60,339 nucleotides of DNA from Mesotaenium endlicherianum (GCA_009602735.1 WELA01009072.1:55082-115420), one strand, 5' to 3'. Shown: positions 23,566-34,112, numbered from the stretch's first letter. Program-made: numbers and translations. Notes: generated by a model from the letters alone, not told the origin.

Positions 23566-26562
23566 TTATTTTTCAGCCCTGCGGCTAGGGGTTTTAGGAA
23601 GGCAATCAGGACATTCCCATCGTCCTGCCATAATTTCTTCCTCGCCAATGCAGAAAGTGTGCCAACGGGCACCACACTTATCGCAAGTTACCATTGCTTC
23701 CTGATCGTCCAGCACTTTGCAGCTGGCACAAGGCGTGGCCGGCACCAATTCCTCGGGCACAACCCTAACTGTGGGATCAATATTCGGCAAATGGCATAGC
23801 GAGCAATTCTGCACGTGGTCTCTCATGGTTTTACCATCAGAACCTTCCAGTTCTAACACACCATTGTCAAACGCATGTTTCACGCGCAAGATCACTGCAC
23901 CTGAACTGGTGTCGATGGTGGTCTTGGTCTGGCGCTTGCGGTAGACAAAGTCTCCTTCTTGAATCCGCGTCATCTGCAGGCGGTAGCTCCCGTCTCGCGT
24001 CCTGGCGTAACGTTGCGTATCTCTTTTCTGTGCAATTTTCAGATTGTCTAGTGCAGCCGGTATCATGCGCTCAAATAGCGCCTTACGGCGCACCATCACT
24101 TTTAACAGTTCATCAGGGCTGTCCAGGTCTTTCACCTGTTCAATCTCCTGCTTGATGCTGCTGGGCACTACTGGACTTCTGCCAAACAGTATCTGATATG
24201 GCGAGTAATTTGCCAAGGCAGCCTGCTTGCTAAATCTGTAACCCATAACCAGCCATGGCAGGGCTAGATCCCAGTCACGCTTGTCATGCTCAAGGCAAAA
24301 CTTGCGCAAAGCAGACTTAATGGTTTGCACCATCCTTTCTGCCAGACCATCTGCTTGCGGATGATCTCTAGACGTAGTGCGATGATCGATGAAGCATCTG
24401 TCCAAGAGTTTCTGAAAAGACCCTTGGAACTCAGACCCTTGGTCTGTCAGCACTTCTGCTGGAGCTCCATGACGCACAATCACACCATTGAGGAACGCTT
24501 CCGCGGTCCCTAGACTCTCCTTAGCAGTCAGAGGGACAACCTCTATCCACTTAGAGAAATGCTCAATCATGACCATGATATACTTGTTACCTCGCTTAGA
24601 CAGCGGTAGCTCACCTGCGAGATCGCAGCTCCAACGGTAACCTAGGCCCATGATTGGCAAAGGTTGCAAGTGTGGATGTTGCTGTGTAAAACCAGCCTTG
24701 ACGCGATCACAGCTTTGGCAGGCCTTGATCACATCTTCACACTGCTGCTTCATGCCCCTCCACCAGTAAGACAGCTCCAAAAGACTATATGTCTTCTTGA
24801 CACCATAGTGTCCAGTGTTCTCGTGCATTTCCTGCACAAGAGCTCGTCTCCTGATGGGTTCTGGCACTAACTTCTCCTGACCAGTTTCTTCAATTTTGAA
24901 GAGGTTGTTGCATTTCCAGCAAAACCTTTTAGCTCGATGGTTTACCTGGTCCTTCTCCTTCACTGATAGTCCTTCCAAGTGAGTTCCCGTCTTCAGCCAG
25001 TGCATAGTAGCTTGATCTTTCCAGATCTCTGGACTGAACAGGGGTAGAGGCTCAGCTTCACCTGATGCTACTATTCCAGCCATTTCGGCTAGGCAAGCCA
25101 CCAACTCTGCTGGGCTGCTCGGGTCTTCGTCCTCTCGAGCTCCTGTTCTGTCGTCTGAAGATGGGTCTGGGTTCCTGCTGAGTCCATCGGCGTCGTTGTT
25201 GAGCACTCCTGCTCTGTGCACCACCGTCATTTGGTACTCTTGCAGCTTAAGAGCCCAGCGAGCCAACTTACCAGTGAGGTCTCCATTCTTCATCAGCCAT
25301 AGTAATGGTGAGTGATCCGTGATCAGTGTGAAGGGTCTTCCCCACAGATACTCTCTGAAGTGTGTGACCGCCCAAACCACTGCCAGCAGCTCTCCTTCAT
25401 AGGACGAGTAGTTGCTCTCCGCTCGATTGTTAGAGCGTGAGGCATAGGCAATGACATACTCCTCTCTAGGGCTTGTGGCCTGAGTGAGTACTGCGCCAAT
25501 TCCCACACGACTCCAGTCAGTGTGCAGATTGAACGGTTTGGAGTAGTCAGGCGTTCGCAAGACTGGGGCTGTTACCAGCCGCTCCTTAAGCTCGTTCATG
25601 GCTTTCTCCTGAGCTTCTGTCCACACAAAAGGTACATCCTTTTTCAGGAGTTCCGTCAAGGGTTTAGCAATTCTGCTATAATCCTTCACAAACTTACGAT
25701 AGTATCCGCTTAGCCCTAACAGAGCTTTCAGCTTAGACACATTCGCAGGTGCAGGTATCTTGTAAATAGCCTCAGTCTTCACAGCCTGAGGGGACATAGC
25801 ATTGTTCCCAATCTCATGTCCTAGGTAAGGCACGTGTGCCTCAAAGAATCTGCACTTCCCAGGATGCAGCTTCATCTGGAATTTCTCCAAGCGCTGGAAC
25901 ACTTGTTCCAAGTGCTCGAGGTGCTCCTCTATGGACTTGCTGAATACTACCACATCGTCAATGTATGGCTTAGCAAAATCCAGCCCCTCCAGCACTTTAT
26001 CCATAGTCCTCTGAAATATGGCTGGGGCATTTTTCAGCCCAAATGGCATTACTGTCCATTGCCAAAGTTCCCTTTGAGCCCAGAAAGCAGTCTTACCTCG
26101 ATCTTCTGTTTTCACAGGGATCTGGTTGAAGCCTTGGCGCAGATCGATAATGCTGAACACCTTTCCGGTGGTGGCAATTGCAAAGATCCTTTCCGGCGTA
26201 GGCATCACATAGCTATCTGGCTCCGTGTAGAGATTCAGTCGCCTGTAATCTCCACACATACGAGTGGCAGTGTAATTGCCGGCCTCGTCCTTTTTAGCGA
26301 CTACTACTGTAGGAGCCCCATGTACTGAGGTAGATTTTTCAATCATGCGGAGCTTATGCAGCTCTTCACAAGTTTTCTCCACACAGTCCCATTCTGTCTG
26401 ACTGAGCTTATGCGGCCCTAGTCTGACTGGGTTATCAGTAGTTAGTGTGATCTCACACACACTGGCAGTGGTTCTACCAATCTCCTCCTTAGTGAAAGCA
26501 AATACCTTGCGGTGTTTCTTCAGCAACCTTTCTACTTGTGCTCTCTGCTGGGCTGAGACCAT
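23566..26562 (-). CDS. Copy A Pol: reverse transcriptase, RNase H, integrase, PHD finger
   Basis: This 998-residue intact frame is counted from the ATG at 26562; the frame is also open for 21 codons back to the UAG at 26626-26628. Domains: RT about 65-245 with YIDD at 200-203; RNase H with D349, E389/E391 and D416; integrase zinc site H580, H585, C615 and C618; catalytic D647, D707 and E742 (DD35E spacing). A C-terminal PHD finger follows, ligands C945, C948, C960, C963, H968, C971, C984 and C987, with W982 before the last pair. An extra C-x2-C lies at 920-923. The PHD occupies the place where chromoviruses carry a chromodomain. The product copies and integrates the element; PHD fingers usually read histone tails, so a targeting role is inferred. 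All catalytic residues I can check are present. Confidence 0.95.
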   Translation of the reverse strand: MVSAQQRAQVERLLKKHRKVFAFTKEEIGRTTASVCEITLTTDNPVRLGPHKLSQTEWDCVEKTCEELHKLRMIEKSTSVHGAPTVVVAKKDEAGNYTATRMCGDYRRLNLYTEPDSYVMPTPERIFAIATTGKVFSIIDLRQGFNQIPVKTEDRGKTAFWAQRELWQWTVMPFGLKNAPAIFQRTMDKVLEGLDFAKPYIDDVVVFSKSIEEHLEHLEQVFQRLEKFQMKLHPGKCRFFEAHVPYLGHEIGNNAMSPQAVKTEAIYKIPAPANVSKLKALLGLSGYYRKFVKDYSRIAKPLTELLKKDVPFVWTEAQEKAMNELKERLVTAPVLRTPDYSKPFNLHTDWSRVGIGAVLTQATSPREEYVIAYASRSNNRAESNYSSYEGELLAVVWAVTHFREYLWGRPFTLITDHSPLLWLMKNGDLTGKLARWALKLQEYQMTVVHRAGVLNNDADGLSRNPDPSSDDRTGAREDEDPSSPAELVACLAEMAGIVASGEAEPLPLFSPEIWKDQATMHWLKTGTHLEGLSVKEKDQVNHRAKRFCWKCNNLFKIEETGQEKLVPEPIRRRALVQEMHENTGHYGVKKTYSLLELSYWWRGMKQQCEDVIKACQSCDRVKAGFTQQHPHLQPLPIMGLGYRWSCDLAGELPLSKRGNKYIMVMIEHFSKWIEVVPLTAKESLGTAEAFLNGVIVRHGAPAEVLTDQGSEFQGSFQKLLDRCFIDHRTTSRDHPQADGLAERMVQTIKSALRKFCLEHDKRDWDLALPWLVMGYRFSKQAALANYSPYQILFGRSPVVPSSIKQEIEQVKDLDSPDELLKVMVRRKALFERMIPAALDNLKIAQKRDTQRYARTRDGSYRLQMTRIQEGDFVYRKRQTKTTIDTSSGAVILRVKHAFDNGVLELEGSDGKTMRDHVQNCSLCHLPNIDPTVRVVPEELVPATPCASCKVLDDQEAMVTCDKCGARWHTFCIGEEEIMAGRWECPDCLPKTPSRRAEK

Positions 26563-26619
26563 TTTCCCAATGGCAAAAGTCTCAGTTTCAGGTTGCTTCT
26601 CCCCAACAAAGGCATCCAG

Positions 26620-26628
26620 TAGTTGCTA
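26620..26628 (-). promoter_or_regulatory. Candidate stop-codon readthrough site UAG CAA CUA
   Basis: The upstream polyprotein frame ends ...APKE-UAG at 26626-26628 and continues without a frame change into QLLDAFVGEK and then Pol. The next six bases, CAACTA, fit the CAR-YYA context of tobamovirus-type leaky UAG codons. Copy B has the identical nine bases at 37198-37206. Confidence 0.7.
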
Positions 26629-27835
26629 CTCCTTAGGTGCAGGTGGGGGCTTCCCGCCCTCATCCTGGCCCTCAGGCTTTTCTGCCTGATTCTGGCTCTC
26701 AGGCTTTTCTGCCTGATTCTTAGGAGGTGGGGTAGCAGGCTTTGCAGCTTGCTCCTCCGTTGCCATAAGTTCGGCAGCCTGTTTCTTAGGCTTTTTACCT
26801 TTCTCAATGACGCGTCGCCTCTCCTGCGGTGAGGGGTATGTCAGGCGCCTCCGGATGGGCTGCCTCAGGAACATTTCCTCGTCGACTGCAGTCCAACTGG
26901 TCCCGGTTCCTCCTTCTTCACGTGGCCGAGGTTGGTTTGCCATTGGAAAACCTGCGGGATCTGTCCTAGGGCTGATCGCCCAGCCCCATTCTCGCTCAAT
27001 AATAGCCATGCGGGCGACGGTCGTGCCATACTCCTCCCTTGCGGGTGGTGTGACCATCCATGCCTGCGCCAATGTTTGCGGCCTTTGAGGTGCCGCTAGT
27101 TGTGCGAGAAAGGCATCATCTGCTGCGGTCAAGCGGCTGATGGTGTTTCTCAGATCCATCAGTTCCCATCCTGGAATTGCAGGTATCATGGGAGCAGGCT
27201 CCTCCGACCTCTGTATCCTAAGATCTGATAGTTGCAACAAGGGCGTGTTCATGCCTGGCGGCACACTAATGCCCAATGCCATTGCCCTGCGAACCAAACC
27301 GTCCTCTCCCTCTCTCTGCAGAATATCCCGCAGAGGCGGAGGAGGTGGGGCTGTGGTTCCTCGCGGAACGCCCTCTCTCTGAGCCTTCCCCTTATGCTTG
27401 AAATATCGCTTTAGCATCCTCCTAAAAGATGCGTTACCCTCACGGGCCACCTTCCTTGGTCTGCTTGCGCGACTTTCGGGCTTTCCTTGTGCTGTCTCCA
27501 CTTTAGCAGTGCAGGCAGTCACCTCCTGCCGTTGCGGCGGTTGTGCGGTTGACTTGGGTTCTGCCACTGGAAGACTGGCAGAAGGAGAACTGGATGTTGG
27601 CGACCTTAATTCTTCATAAAGGTCTGCCGGGCTTGGCCCCATCAGGTGGTCAGCCACCCAGTCGTCTGTCCTCAGCTCCTGTAAGTCAAGCAGATCCAAC
27701 TCTGGCGTGGGAAAACGTGGAATTTCTTCCCTAATGTCCCCTTCATTGTTGAGTGATGGCAACTCCAACTCCGAGAGGCCTTGCATCTCTGCATCCTCTT
27801 CCTCCTCCGGCTTCTCTGTTCCAGGAGGCGGCAAA
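26626..27835 (-). CDS. Copy A polyprotein segment: charged, proline-rich linker after the methyltransferase
   Basis: About 400 codons open up to the UAG. The segment is rich in P, E, K and Q, with acidic runs (EEEEDAE) and short imperfect repeats of QAEKPE near its end. No enzymatic domain is visible. In copy B the first part is in frame with the methyltransferase. In copy A an extra A within 27832-27835 separates the two, so in copy A this piece is out of frame with the upstream region. It is probably an intrinsically disordered spacer. Confidence 0.7.
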
Positions 27836-30800
27836 TTCTTCATCCCCTCCTGTGTTGAGCCTCGCCATGTTGATGATGGCTGACTGTAGAGCGAGAGCTG
27901 CTTTCGCCACTTTCTCTTCCTTGAGTCGAGGGGCGTCTGCTTCCAGCAACTGCGCCATGATTTGCCTGGTGATCGACTCAGCTGTGCTGCCAACTGTGTC
28001 TTGTGGTTGCCCTTTGGCCTCTGGCCCTGGGCTCATCAGAGCAAGTGTGGCGGGCAATCTCTTGGCCGTCTCCTTCTTGCGTTCTTCAAAAATCACCTCC
28101 AGGCAAATGGTCTTTCCAGACCCTCCAGAATTTCCTGAATTCTGACTGCATTCTTCGGCCCATTCGCCAATATTGCACTGGCGTTCTTCATATCTTGATG
28201 TTACCGCGTCTGGGGATGGGCTCCCGAAGACCTGGTCTGGGGCCATGTTTCGTAACTCAGAACTGGTATATTCCTCCCATTCCGGCATCCTCCCAAATAC
28301 TTGGCCGGAGTGTTCTGCAGATGCTGGGACCTCCTGTGATTTGCTTACTGCAGCGCTCACCAAAGGGTTTGCTGCACCAGTTGCCTGGTCTTCCATGGTT
28401 GCGTCTTCTCGCAGCCTCCGCAGCTCTCTTTCCAGAGGGTCGCGTAGAGTCGCCATTCGATTGTCAATTCGCGTCAATAGGTCTTGACACCTGGTCAGAT
28501 CCACCACTCTGGTTTCTCTGAGTGTTTCATCTTTGTCAGCCTCAGCTGCGTCTCTTTCAACACCATATTCTTTTTGTCGCTGATACGCTTCCCTGATAGC
28601 TCTCTGATCAGAGGTTGGCACCACATAGAGTCCAATCGTTACCGGCCTCGGCCTGGGCATAGGCTTGTCAGAGAACGTCATCTGTTGCCAAGTCATAATC
28701 GTCTCTACCAACCATGTCATGGAGTGATGTCCAATCATATTGCCGAATATCTTCCCAGCGTTGTCCTGTCCCACCATTGCAACAATTTCTTGTGCAATGG
28801 AGTTGGGTACCCCCAGGCACCTTCCCTTCTCTTCAGCTGTCGGCTCTCTCCACTGAGCTTCTCTGTCGTGCACATCTTTGACCATTCCTGGTCCTCCATT
28901 CACGAAAGCGCGTGATCCTGGGTATGCTGTGAAGGTGGGCAGCACCACCCTCGGCCGGCCTGGCTCGTTGACGACGTACTGTGGGTAGGAATCCCTCCTG
29001 ATCACTGGCTTGGTTTCCACCATCAGTGCTTCTCCCACAGATACTGCCGTTGGCGTGCGCCGCGTAATCTCCTCCATCTCCCTCAGGATTTCAATGGACA
29101 TGCCGTTGGTCCAGAATAGTCTGGCCCGGTGTGAGAGTCCTCCGTGCCTGGCGTCGTTGATCAATACATGATGACCCAGGGTGGAGTCGAAAACCAGCCA
29201 TGGATCTCCTGGCTTCATCTGGTTGTAATCCATCCCTGGATGTACATTCTCAATCACAAACACTGGTGGGTAGCGATGCTGGCGTTCCCGCAGCATACTG
29301 ATGATCTTCACCATCCTTCCCCAGTGTTGTGCTCGCGGGTCATTGAATCCCCTCCTGTTCCCAGCTTGCGAGAAAGGTTGACAAGGGAATCCCGCAAAAA
29401 TCCAGTCAATCCTGTGATCATACAGGTCCTCAGACTTCACATCGAGAATGTTTCCTCCAGCAAGACGCACCACACTAGTAGGCACCAATGTCTTGAAATG
29501 GTACATTTGCCGCATCTGACTCATGACCTCCTCAAATGCTGTAAAAACACTCTCATCATTGTCCACATACAGCACTTTGGATACCTGGATACCTCGCTGA
29601 ATCAGTGCGATGGTTCCAGTACCAAGTCCGGCGAACAATTCCAGCACTACTACTCCTCTCCTGCGAAAAGGATCTTCCATCCTCACAATGCCTTGCGGCA
29701 ATGGGTCTACTCCAGGCATCAAATTGGCAGCAGTCTTAACTGGATAAGGAACTGGCAGCAGCTCTTGCGGGCCACGGTCCCTGTTACTCACAGCTTCTAG
29801 TTGCTCCATAATCCAAGGTTGCCAAACCAAGGGAGTCGGCATGTTGATGCTGGTGTAGATCTTCTCTTCGCGTTGCATGATGAGGTCATAATGGTCTGGA
29901 TACTGGTCATTCACACAGCAGTCTAGCAGTCCGTAGTTTGCTTCTCCCGAGCAAACCATTTTTACAGGAATTTCTCCTGTCGGCTGCCGATCTGTCGACT
30001 GGTAAGTCACCCTCTGCTTCCGCAGGTCGATGACCATACCCAGGGGAATCAGAGCTTCTGTCCCCAATAGAACATCATAGTTTTCTGCCTCTGTCACTGT
30101 ACACTCTATGAGCAGTGACGCTTCCTCAGGTTTCCCCAAGTTTACTGTGATTTCCACAGGCTTGCGGGTGATTCCACAAGACTTTGAAATCTGCCCAGAT
30201 GCAGTCCTCAACTGGAAAGGACTTTCTTTCAGGTCCCTTGCCGTCAATCCCAGAGCTTTCACAGCTCGCTTTCCCAAGATTACTGGCTGTGCGCCAGTGT
30301 CCAATAGGATATTGGGAGCGGCCCAGTTGTTAAACGTCAAAACTCTATCCTTGTTCTGCACTCTCACAGTGCTGAAATTAGTAGGCAGCGAAGCGCTGTT
30401 CGCGCCTTCCTCAGCTAGGTCCAGCTGCTGTCCGGCTTCCTCAATCGTGAAAGGATATGTAAGACGCAGATCAGCGAGTGAAAGACAAGGAATGTGCTGA
30501 ATCCGGTGTTCCACCAGAGCCTTCAGCTTTTCCAGCGAAAAACTAAATGTCTTGCGTGGCCCAGGCTTGGCTTGTCGTAGCTGCGCAATCTCGTTCTCAT
30601 CGAGAGTGATCCGAAAGGTCTGAGGAAGCTTCCCAGCATTCCTTGGAACCAGACGGTCATGATCTGCGCGCTCCGCAGCCGTTGCAGCCACGGCCTTCTC
30701 AGGCGTCAGCTTCTCGCCTTTGCAGACGGTCTTTTCGGCCACATCTGCATCATAATAGACATTAGGCACATTTAGTCTTGCAAATTGAGCTTTCAACTCT

Positions 30801-32446
30801 GCAATCTCTGCACTCATAGCATCATACTTCTGGTTACCCTTCTGGTTACCAGAGTTATCTTTCTCCTTTTTCTTACCCTTATCTGCCTCTTTCGTGGCAG
30901 CATTAGCCCATGGTGGCTTCAGATTTGGGTTCTTGGACCAACACTCATCTTCTGAGTGTCCCTTTTTACTGCAATGTGCGCATACCTGCGCCTTGCTAGC
31001 AGACAATTGCTTAGCATCCGGGTACGGACAATCTCTCTTCTGATGTCCTGATTTCCCGCAGTTCCAACAGCCCTCTGCTGTCTCAGCAGTGTTGGCGTGC
31101 TTAGCAAACCTATTGAAAGACCCGCTCTTTTTCTTAAACTGAAAATTAGAGCTATTGGCCTTGGGCTGAAAGGATTCCTCCCTTCTCTCAGGAGCCATAA
31201 GCGTCCTGGAAGCCTCCTTGTACCAGACTTTACCTTCCTCGACATTGCGTGCTATTTCAGCAGCCTCGTCGATGTTCCAGTCGATTCCGCGTTTCGCAGA
31301 TAGGTGCGGCCTGACCTCCCGATCTGTATCTTTACCCAGACACAATAAGAATTTGTCAGCCACAATCCTAGGCTCATAGATTCCTGCCTTCTTGGCAAGG
31401 TCTACCAATCTGGATTTGACCTCCATCACTGTCTCGTTCTTCTGACGGACAAAATGCACATAACGGTGCACCTTAAGACTGCGATCCTCTGGGAATTTTG
31501 CTTCAAGCAACTTAAAGAAACGACGCAGACAGTGCTCAGAGTCTAACTGGTCATCCCCAGCCTCCATATCCCTACGGCAACTAGCCAACGCTTGCGCATG
31601 GCTTGCTTCCGTGGTGGCACTATCACCATGCTGCCCTGTAAAAGGTGCAGCCCTGCGCGTTACTCGTTCCTGAGCATTAGCAATCTTTTCAGACAATTCT
31701 GCACACACTTTACGCAATTCTGCGACAGACCCAGCATCATCATCTCGAGTAGCCGCTCGCTGCTGACCCTCGGTGAGTTGCTTCATGGCATCTGTTAATT
31801 CTTGTGTTAGTGCAGCTAAGTCTACGCTCTCAACAGGTGCAGCAGGTATCGCTCTTCCTGATGACAAAGCGGACAGGCGGGCTTTCGCAGCCTCTTTCTG
31901 GATTTTCAAATCTCTCGCCTTCTTTTGCTCGTCAAACGCCCATTCCTGGGTAAGGTTCTCATCCTTCCGAAATTGGCGATACAGCAACAAGGCATCCTTG
32001 TCCAAGTACTGAACCAAGCTTATAAAAGCGACTGACTGAGTGTAAGAAGAATCCTTTCGGATTTTCTCAAAGAAGTCAGCCCAATAGATCTCATCAAACT
32101 CTTCGAAAGTGAGACTATTTCCACTGGTTCGTCCACTAAAACACTTTGTAGACAGCTTGAACTTAGGATTTTCATCCTTATCATCACCAGTCATTTCGAG
32201 TGGTGACCAAGACTCACTATCTTTATCCCACACGTCGTGCTCTCTGCCCGAATTGGGTACAAAAGCTCGCGCGTAATACGGATTCTCACCGTTCGTGGCA
32301 GTATGGCGAGACTCGTCTCTCGACGGTTGCTCACTCCACAGGTTATCCGTGTGCTCAGATGTCTCACTTTCTCGTGGACTCTGGCTTGAATCAGAACCTT
32401 CCACAGGCTCCACAGGGTAGTAGAGTCTTCCACTCCTCAACTGCAT
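27743..32446 (-). CDS. Copy A Gag - aspartic protease - C5-cytosine DNA methyltransferase polyprotein
   Basis: The frame is open from 32626, but its first codons lie in the LTR and start at GTG, so I take the first ATG at 32446 (1567 codons). Gag ends in two CCHC knuckles (C460-C473 and C489-C502). The retroviral-type protease has LLDTGAQP with D716. The methyltransferase follows, about 925-1250: motif I LFAGLGTGT near 937, motif IV FPCQPFS with catalytic C1022, motif VI ENV with E1066, a motif VIII-like SHRARLFW, a motif IX-like GRCLGVPNS and a motif X-like GNMIGHHS near 1234. SHRARLFW and the spacing resemble the DNMT3/DRM group more than DNMT1. Every catalytic motif is present, so the enzyme could be active. 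The last ~30 codons are out of frame because of the insertion near 27832. Confidence 0.92.
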   Translation of the reverse strand: MQLRSGRLYYPVEPVEGSDSSQSPRESETSEHTDNLWSEQPSRDESRHTATNGENPYYARAFVPNSGREHDVWDKDSESWSPLEMTGDDKDENPKFKLSTKCFSGRTSGNSLTFEEFDEIYWADFFEKIRKDSSYTQSVAFISLVQYLDKDALLLYRQFRKDENLTQEWAFDEQKKARDLKIQKEAAKARLSALSSGRAIPAAPVESVDLAALTQELTDAMKQLTEGQQRAATRDDDAGSVAELRKVCAELSEKIANAQERVTRRAAPFTGQHGDSATTEASHAQALASCRRDMEAGDDQLDSEHCLRRFFKLLEAKFPEDRSLKVHRYVHFVRQKNETVMEVKSRLVDLAKKAGIYEPRIVADKFLLCLGKDTDREVRPHLSAKRGIDWNIDEAAEIARNVEEGKVWYKEASRTLMAPERREESFQPKANSSNFQFKKKSGSFNRFAKHANTAETAEGCWNCGKSGHQKRDCPYPDAKQLSASKAQVCAHCSKKGHSEDECWSKNPNLKPPWANAATKEADKGKKKEKDNSGNQKGNQKYDAMSAEIAELKAQFARLNVPNVYYDADVAEKTVCKGEKLTPEKAVAATAAERADHDRLVPRNAGKLPQTFRITLDENEIAQLRQAKPGPRKTFSFSLEKLKALVEHRIQHIPCLSLADLRLTYPFTIEEAGQQLDLAEEGANSASLPTNFSTVRVQNKDRVLTFNNWAAPNILLDTGAQPVILGKRAVKALGLTARDLKESPFQLRTASGQISKSCGITRKPVEITVNLGKPEEASLLIECTVTEAENYDVLLGTEALIPLGMVIDLRKQRVTYQSTDRQPTGEIPVKMVCSGEANYGLLDCCVNDQYPDHYDLIMQREEKIYTSINMPTPLVWQPWIMEQLEAVSNRDRGPQELLPVPYPVKTAANLMPGVDPLPQGIVRMEDPFRRRGVVVLELFAGLGTGTIALIQRGIQVSKVLYVDNDESVFTAFEEVMSQMRQMYHFKTLVPTSVVRLAGGNILDVKSEDLYDHRIDWIFAGFPCQPFSQAGNRRGFNDPRAQHWGRMVKIISMLRERQHRYPPVFVIENVHPGMDYNQMKPGDPWLVFDSTLGHHVLINDARHGGLSHRARLFWTNGMSIEILREMEEITRRTPTAVSVGEALMVETKPVIRRDSYPQYVVNEPGRPRVVLPTFTAYPGSRAFVNGGPGMVKDVHDREAQWREPTAEEKGRCLGVPNSIAQEIVAMVGQDNAGKIFGNMIGHHSMTWLVETIMTWQQMTFSDKPMPRPRPVTIGLYVVPTSDQRAIREAYQRQKEYGVERDAAEADKDETLRETRVVDLTRCQDLLTRIDNRMATLRDPLERELRRLREDATMEDQATGAANPLVSAAVSKSQEVPASAEHSGQVFGRMPEWEEYTSSELRNMAPDQVFGSPSPDAVTSRYEERQCNIGEWAEECSQNSGNSGGSGKTICLEVIFEERKKETAKRLPATLALMSPGPEAKGQPQDTVGSTAESITRQIMAQLLEADAPRLKEEKVAKAALALQSAIINMARLNTGGDEEFAASWNREAGGGRGCRDARPLGVGVAITQQ

Positions 32447-32570
32447 GTACAGTTGAATTTCTCCGGGTCCCCTTCCAGGTTGAGCACCGGCAGCCCTCAC
32501 AGGCCTCAATCCCCAATTTGCTTGGGAATTTCTATTCACCTGAACCACAGAACCGAGGTTCTCAGAAGTA

Positions 32571-34100
32571 GGACGGAAGTCTCTTACTTCCACATAGGCT
32601 TTATGCCTTAAGGTTCTTGGGTTCACAGGTGAGCAAATTGTAGTTTGCAGAAATCACACTCTAAGCAGCTTGACATGCAACGTCAGATTCAGAGAAAATC
32701 GCCCTTCAGGCTTTCGCTTAACTTCCACAAGTCAGCTTACAAAACTCTGAAACTACGTCTATGCTGGCCTGGGTCAAGCTCTTCACTTAACACCGCGCCT
32801 TAACAGCTCTTCACTGCCAGGCTGGGCTCACTCAGTTCTTCACTGAGAGCTTTATCTGTCAATACTACTCTCTCTCTTCGAGATGCGAATGCGACTTCTG
32901 AGAACTTGGAAATCAACACACAACTCACCATTTTAAGGCTGCTTCACACACACACTCGTGGCGTTTGGCCGACTCTGTGCTAATCTCCTAGCAGATTCTA
33001 TTCTGCAGTTCTCCTTCTTCAACCGTGAGATTCCCTCTTGGGAACTCCTACAATCCTAACTTATCTATGATACACAGAAGAATCTTCAGCGTCGTCAGAA
33101 GCGTGGGGCTTTGGCCCTCCAATGGCCTTGGGAACTCCTTCTTCTTCTTCGCGCCCTTCTTCTCTTTCCTTCTGCTTCTTGGCAAAGGTGCGTGAGAGTG
33201 AATGACATGTCTCAGGCAAGATTCGTGCCTTTCGCAGGCACCACACAGCGTCATCTTTCGAGAATGCCGTGCTTAGTCACACAACTTAGCTGCATGTCGC
33301 TTCTGCCTAGCCATGCTCAACTCAAACTCGTAGTCACTCAGCATGCATGCACACCTCGTGACTGTCGCGCGTGGCTGCTTAGCTTCTCAGCTGGCAGTCA
33401 CGCCTAATTGGCTCATGGCTAAGAACTCCTAAGCGGCGTGCAAGCAAATGCCACTTGCTCAAGTTTTCCCAACCGGGCGGCCGTAACCTATCTTGGCATT
33501 GCAGCCATGACCTGGCTTAATCTGCCAGTCACACAGTACCTGACCTGGTACTTGCTGGGCGGCTCATTGCTGATCCCCAGCTCCTAGCCTCGCGGCTGTC
33601 TTGTCAAAACCTCCCCCATCCTTGGGTGTGGGGCACACTGACATTGACCCCTTGCCAGTGGTCTTGACGCCGCCATAACCGCTGACTGCGATGTAATCAG
33701 TCAAGTGGTCGGTGAGTCAACGTTGACTTTCAGCACTAGGTGGCCGTAGCTTGCGCTGCGCGTGCGACACCGTCAAACGGATAATAGTCGCGACAGCTGT
33801 CGTGCCTAACAGTGTCGGTCCCTCGGCACGTGCGTAGCCTTCCAGCACGTGTGCCTTCGGCCTGGTTGATGTGTCGGTGGCCCTCCTCACGTGTGGCAGA
33901 CATGGTCGATCGACCTTTGCACGTGTGTCGGTGACAAGCCTTACCAGGGTTAACCCATCCCTGGGTTCCTGAACTTGCACCATGCAGCCTTGACCAACAC
34001 TCAGGGTGACGTTCTCTGTCACCCGGCTCTCACCATCTGCTTATCCTAAGACTTTAGCAGAAAATTTAAAAATACTTGCCTTGCCTTAATTCCTCTTACA
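32571..34100 (-). repeat. LTR 2, shared by copies A and B
   Basis: About 1.53 kb. It serves as 5' LTR of copy A and 3' LTR of copy B. It contains the uncut palindrome CGACAGCTGTCG at 33790-33801. The sequence is closer to LTR 3 than to LTR 1. Confidence 0.85.
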
Positions 34101-34112
34101 CCCCTCCCTTTC
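34101..34112 (-). promoter_or_regulatory. Polypurine tract of copy B
   Basis: Identical to the copy A tract (GAAAGGGAGGGG on the minus strand) and directly adjacent to LTR 2. Confidence 0.75.

Noticed and set aside
32549..32562. AGAACC-GA-GGTTCT inverted repeat next to the 5' LTR as a self-priming hairpin
   Set aside because: One base of the pairing is lost in copy B and the position relative to the LTR end is unsure; too weak to claim.
32447..32626. Start of copy A Gag at GTG 32626
   Set aside because: The first ~19 codons lie in the LTR and the start is not ATG; the ATG at 32446 is preferred, although a spliced start is not excluded.
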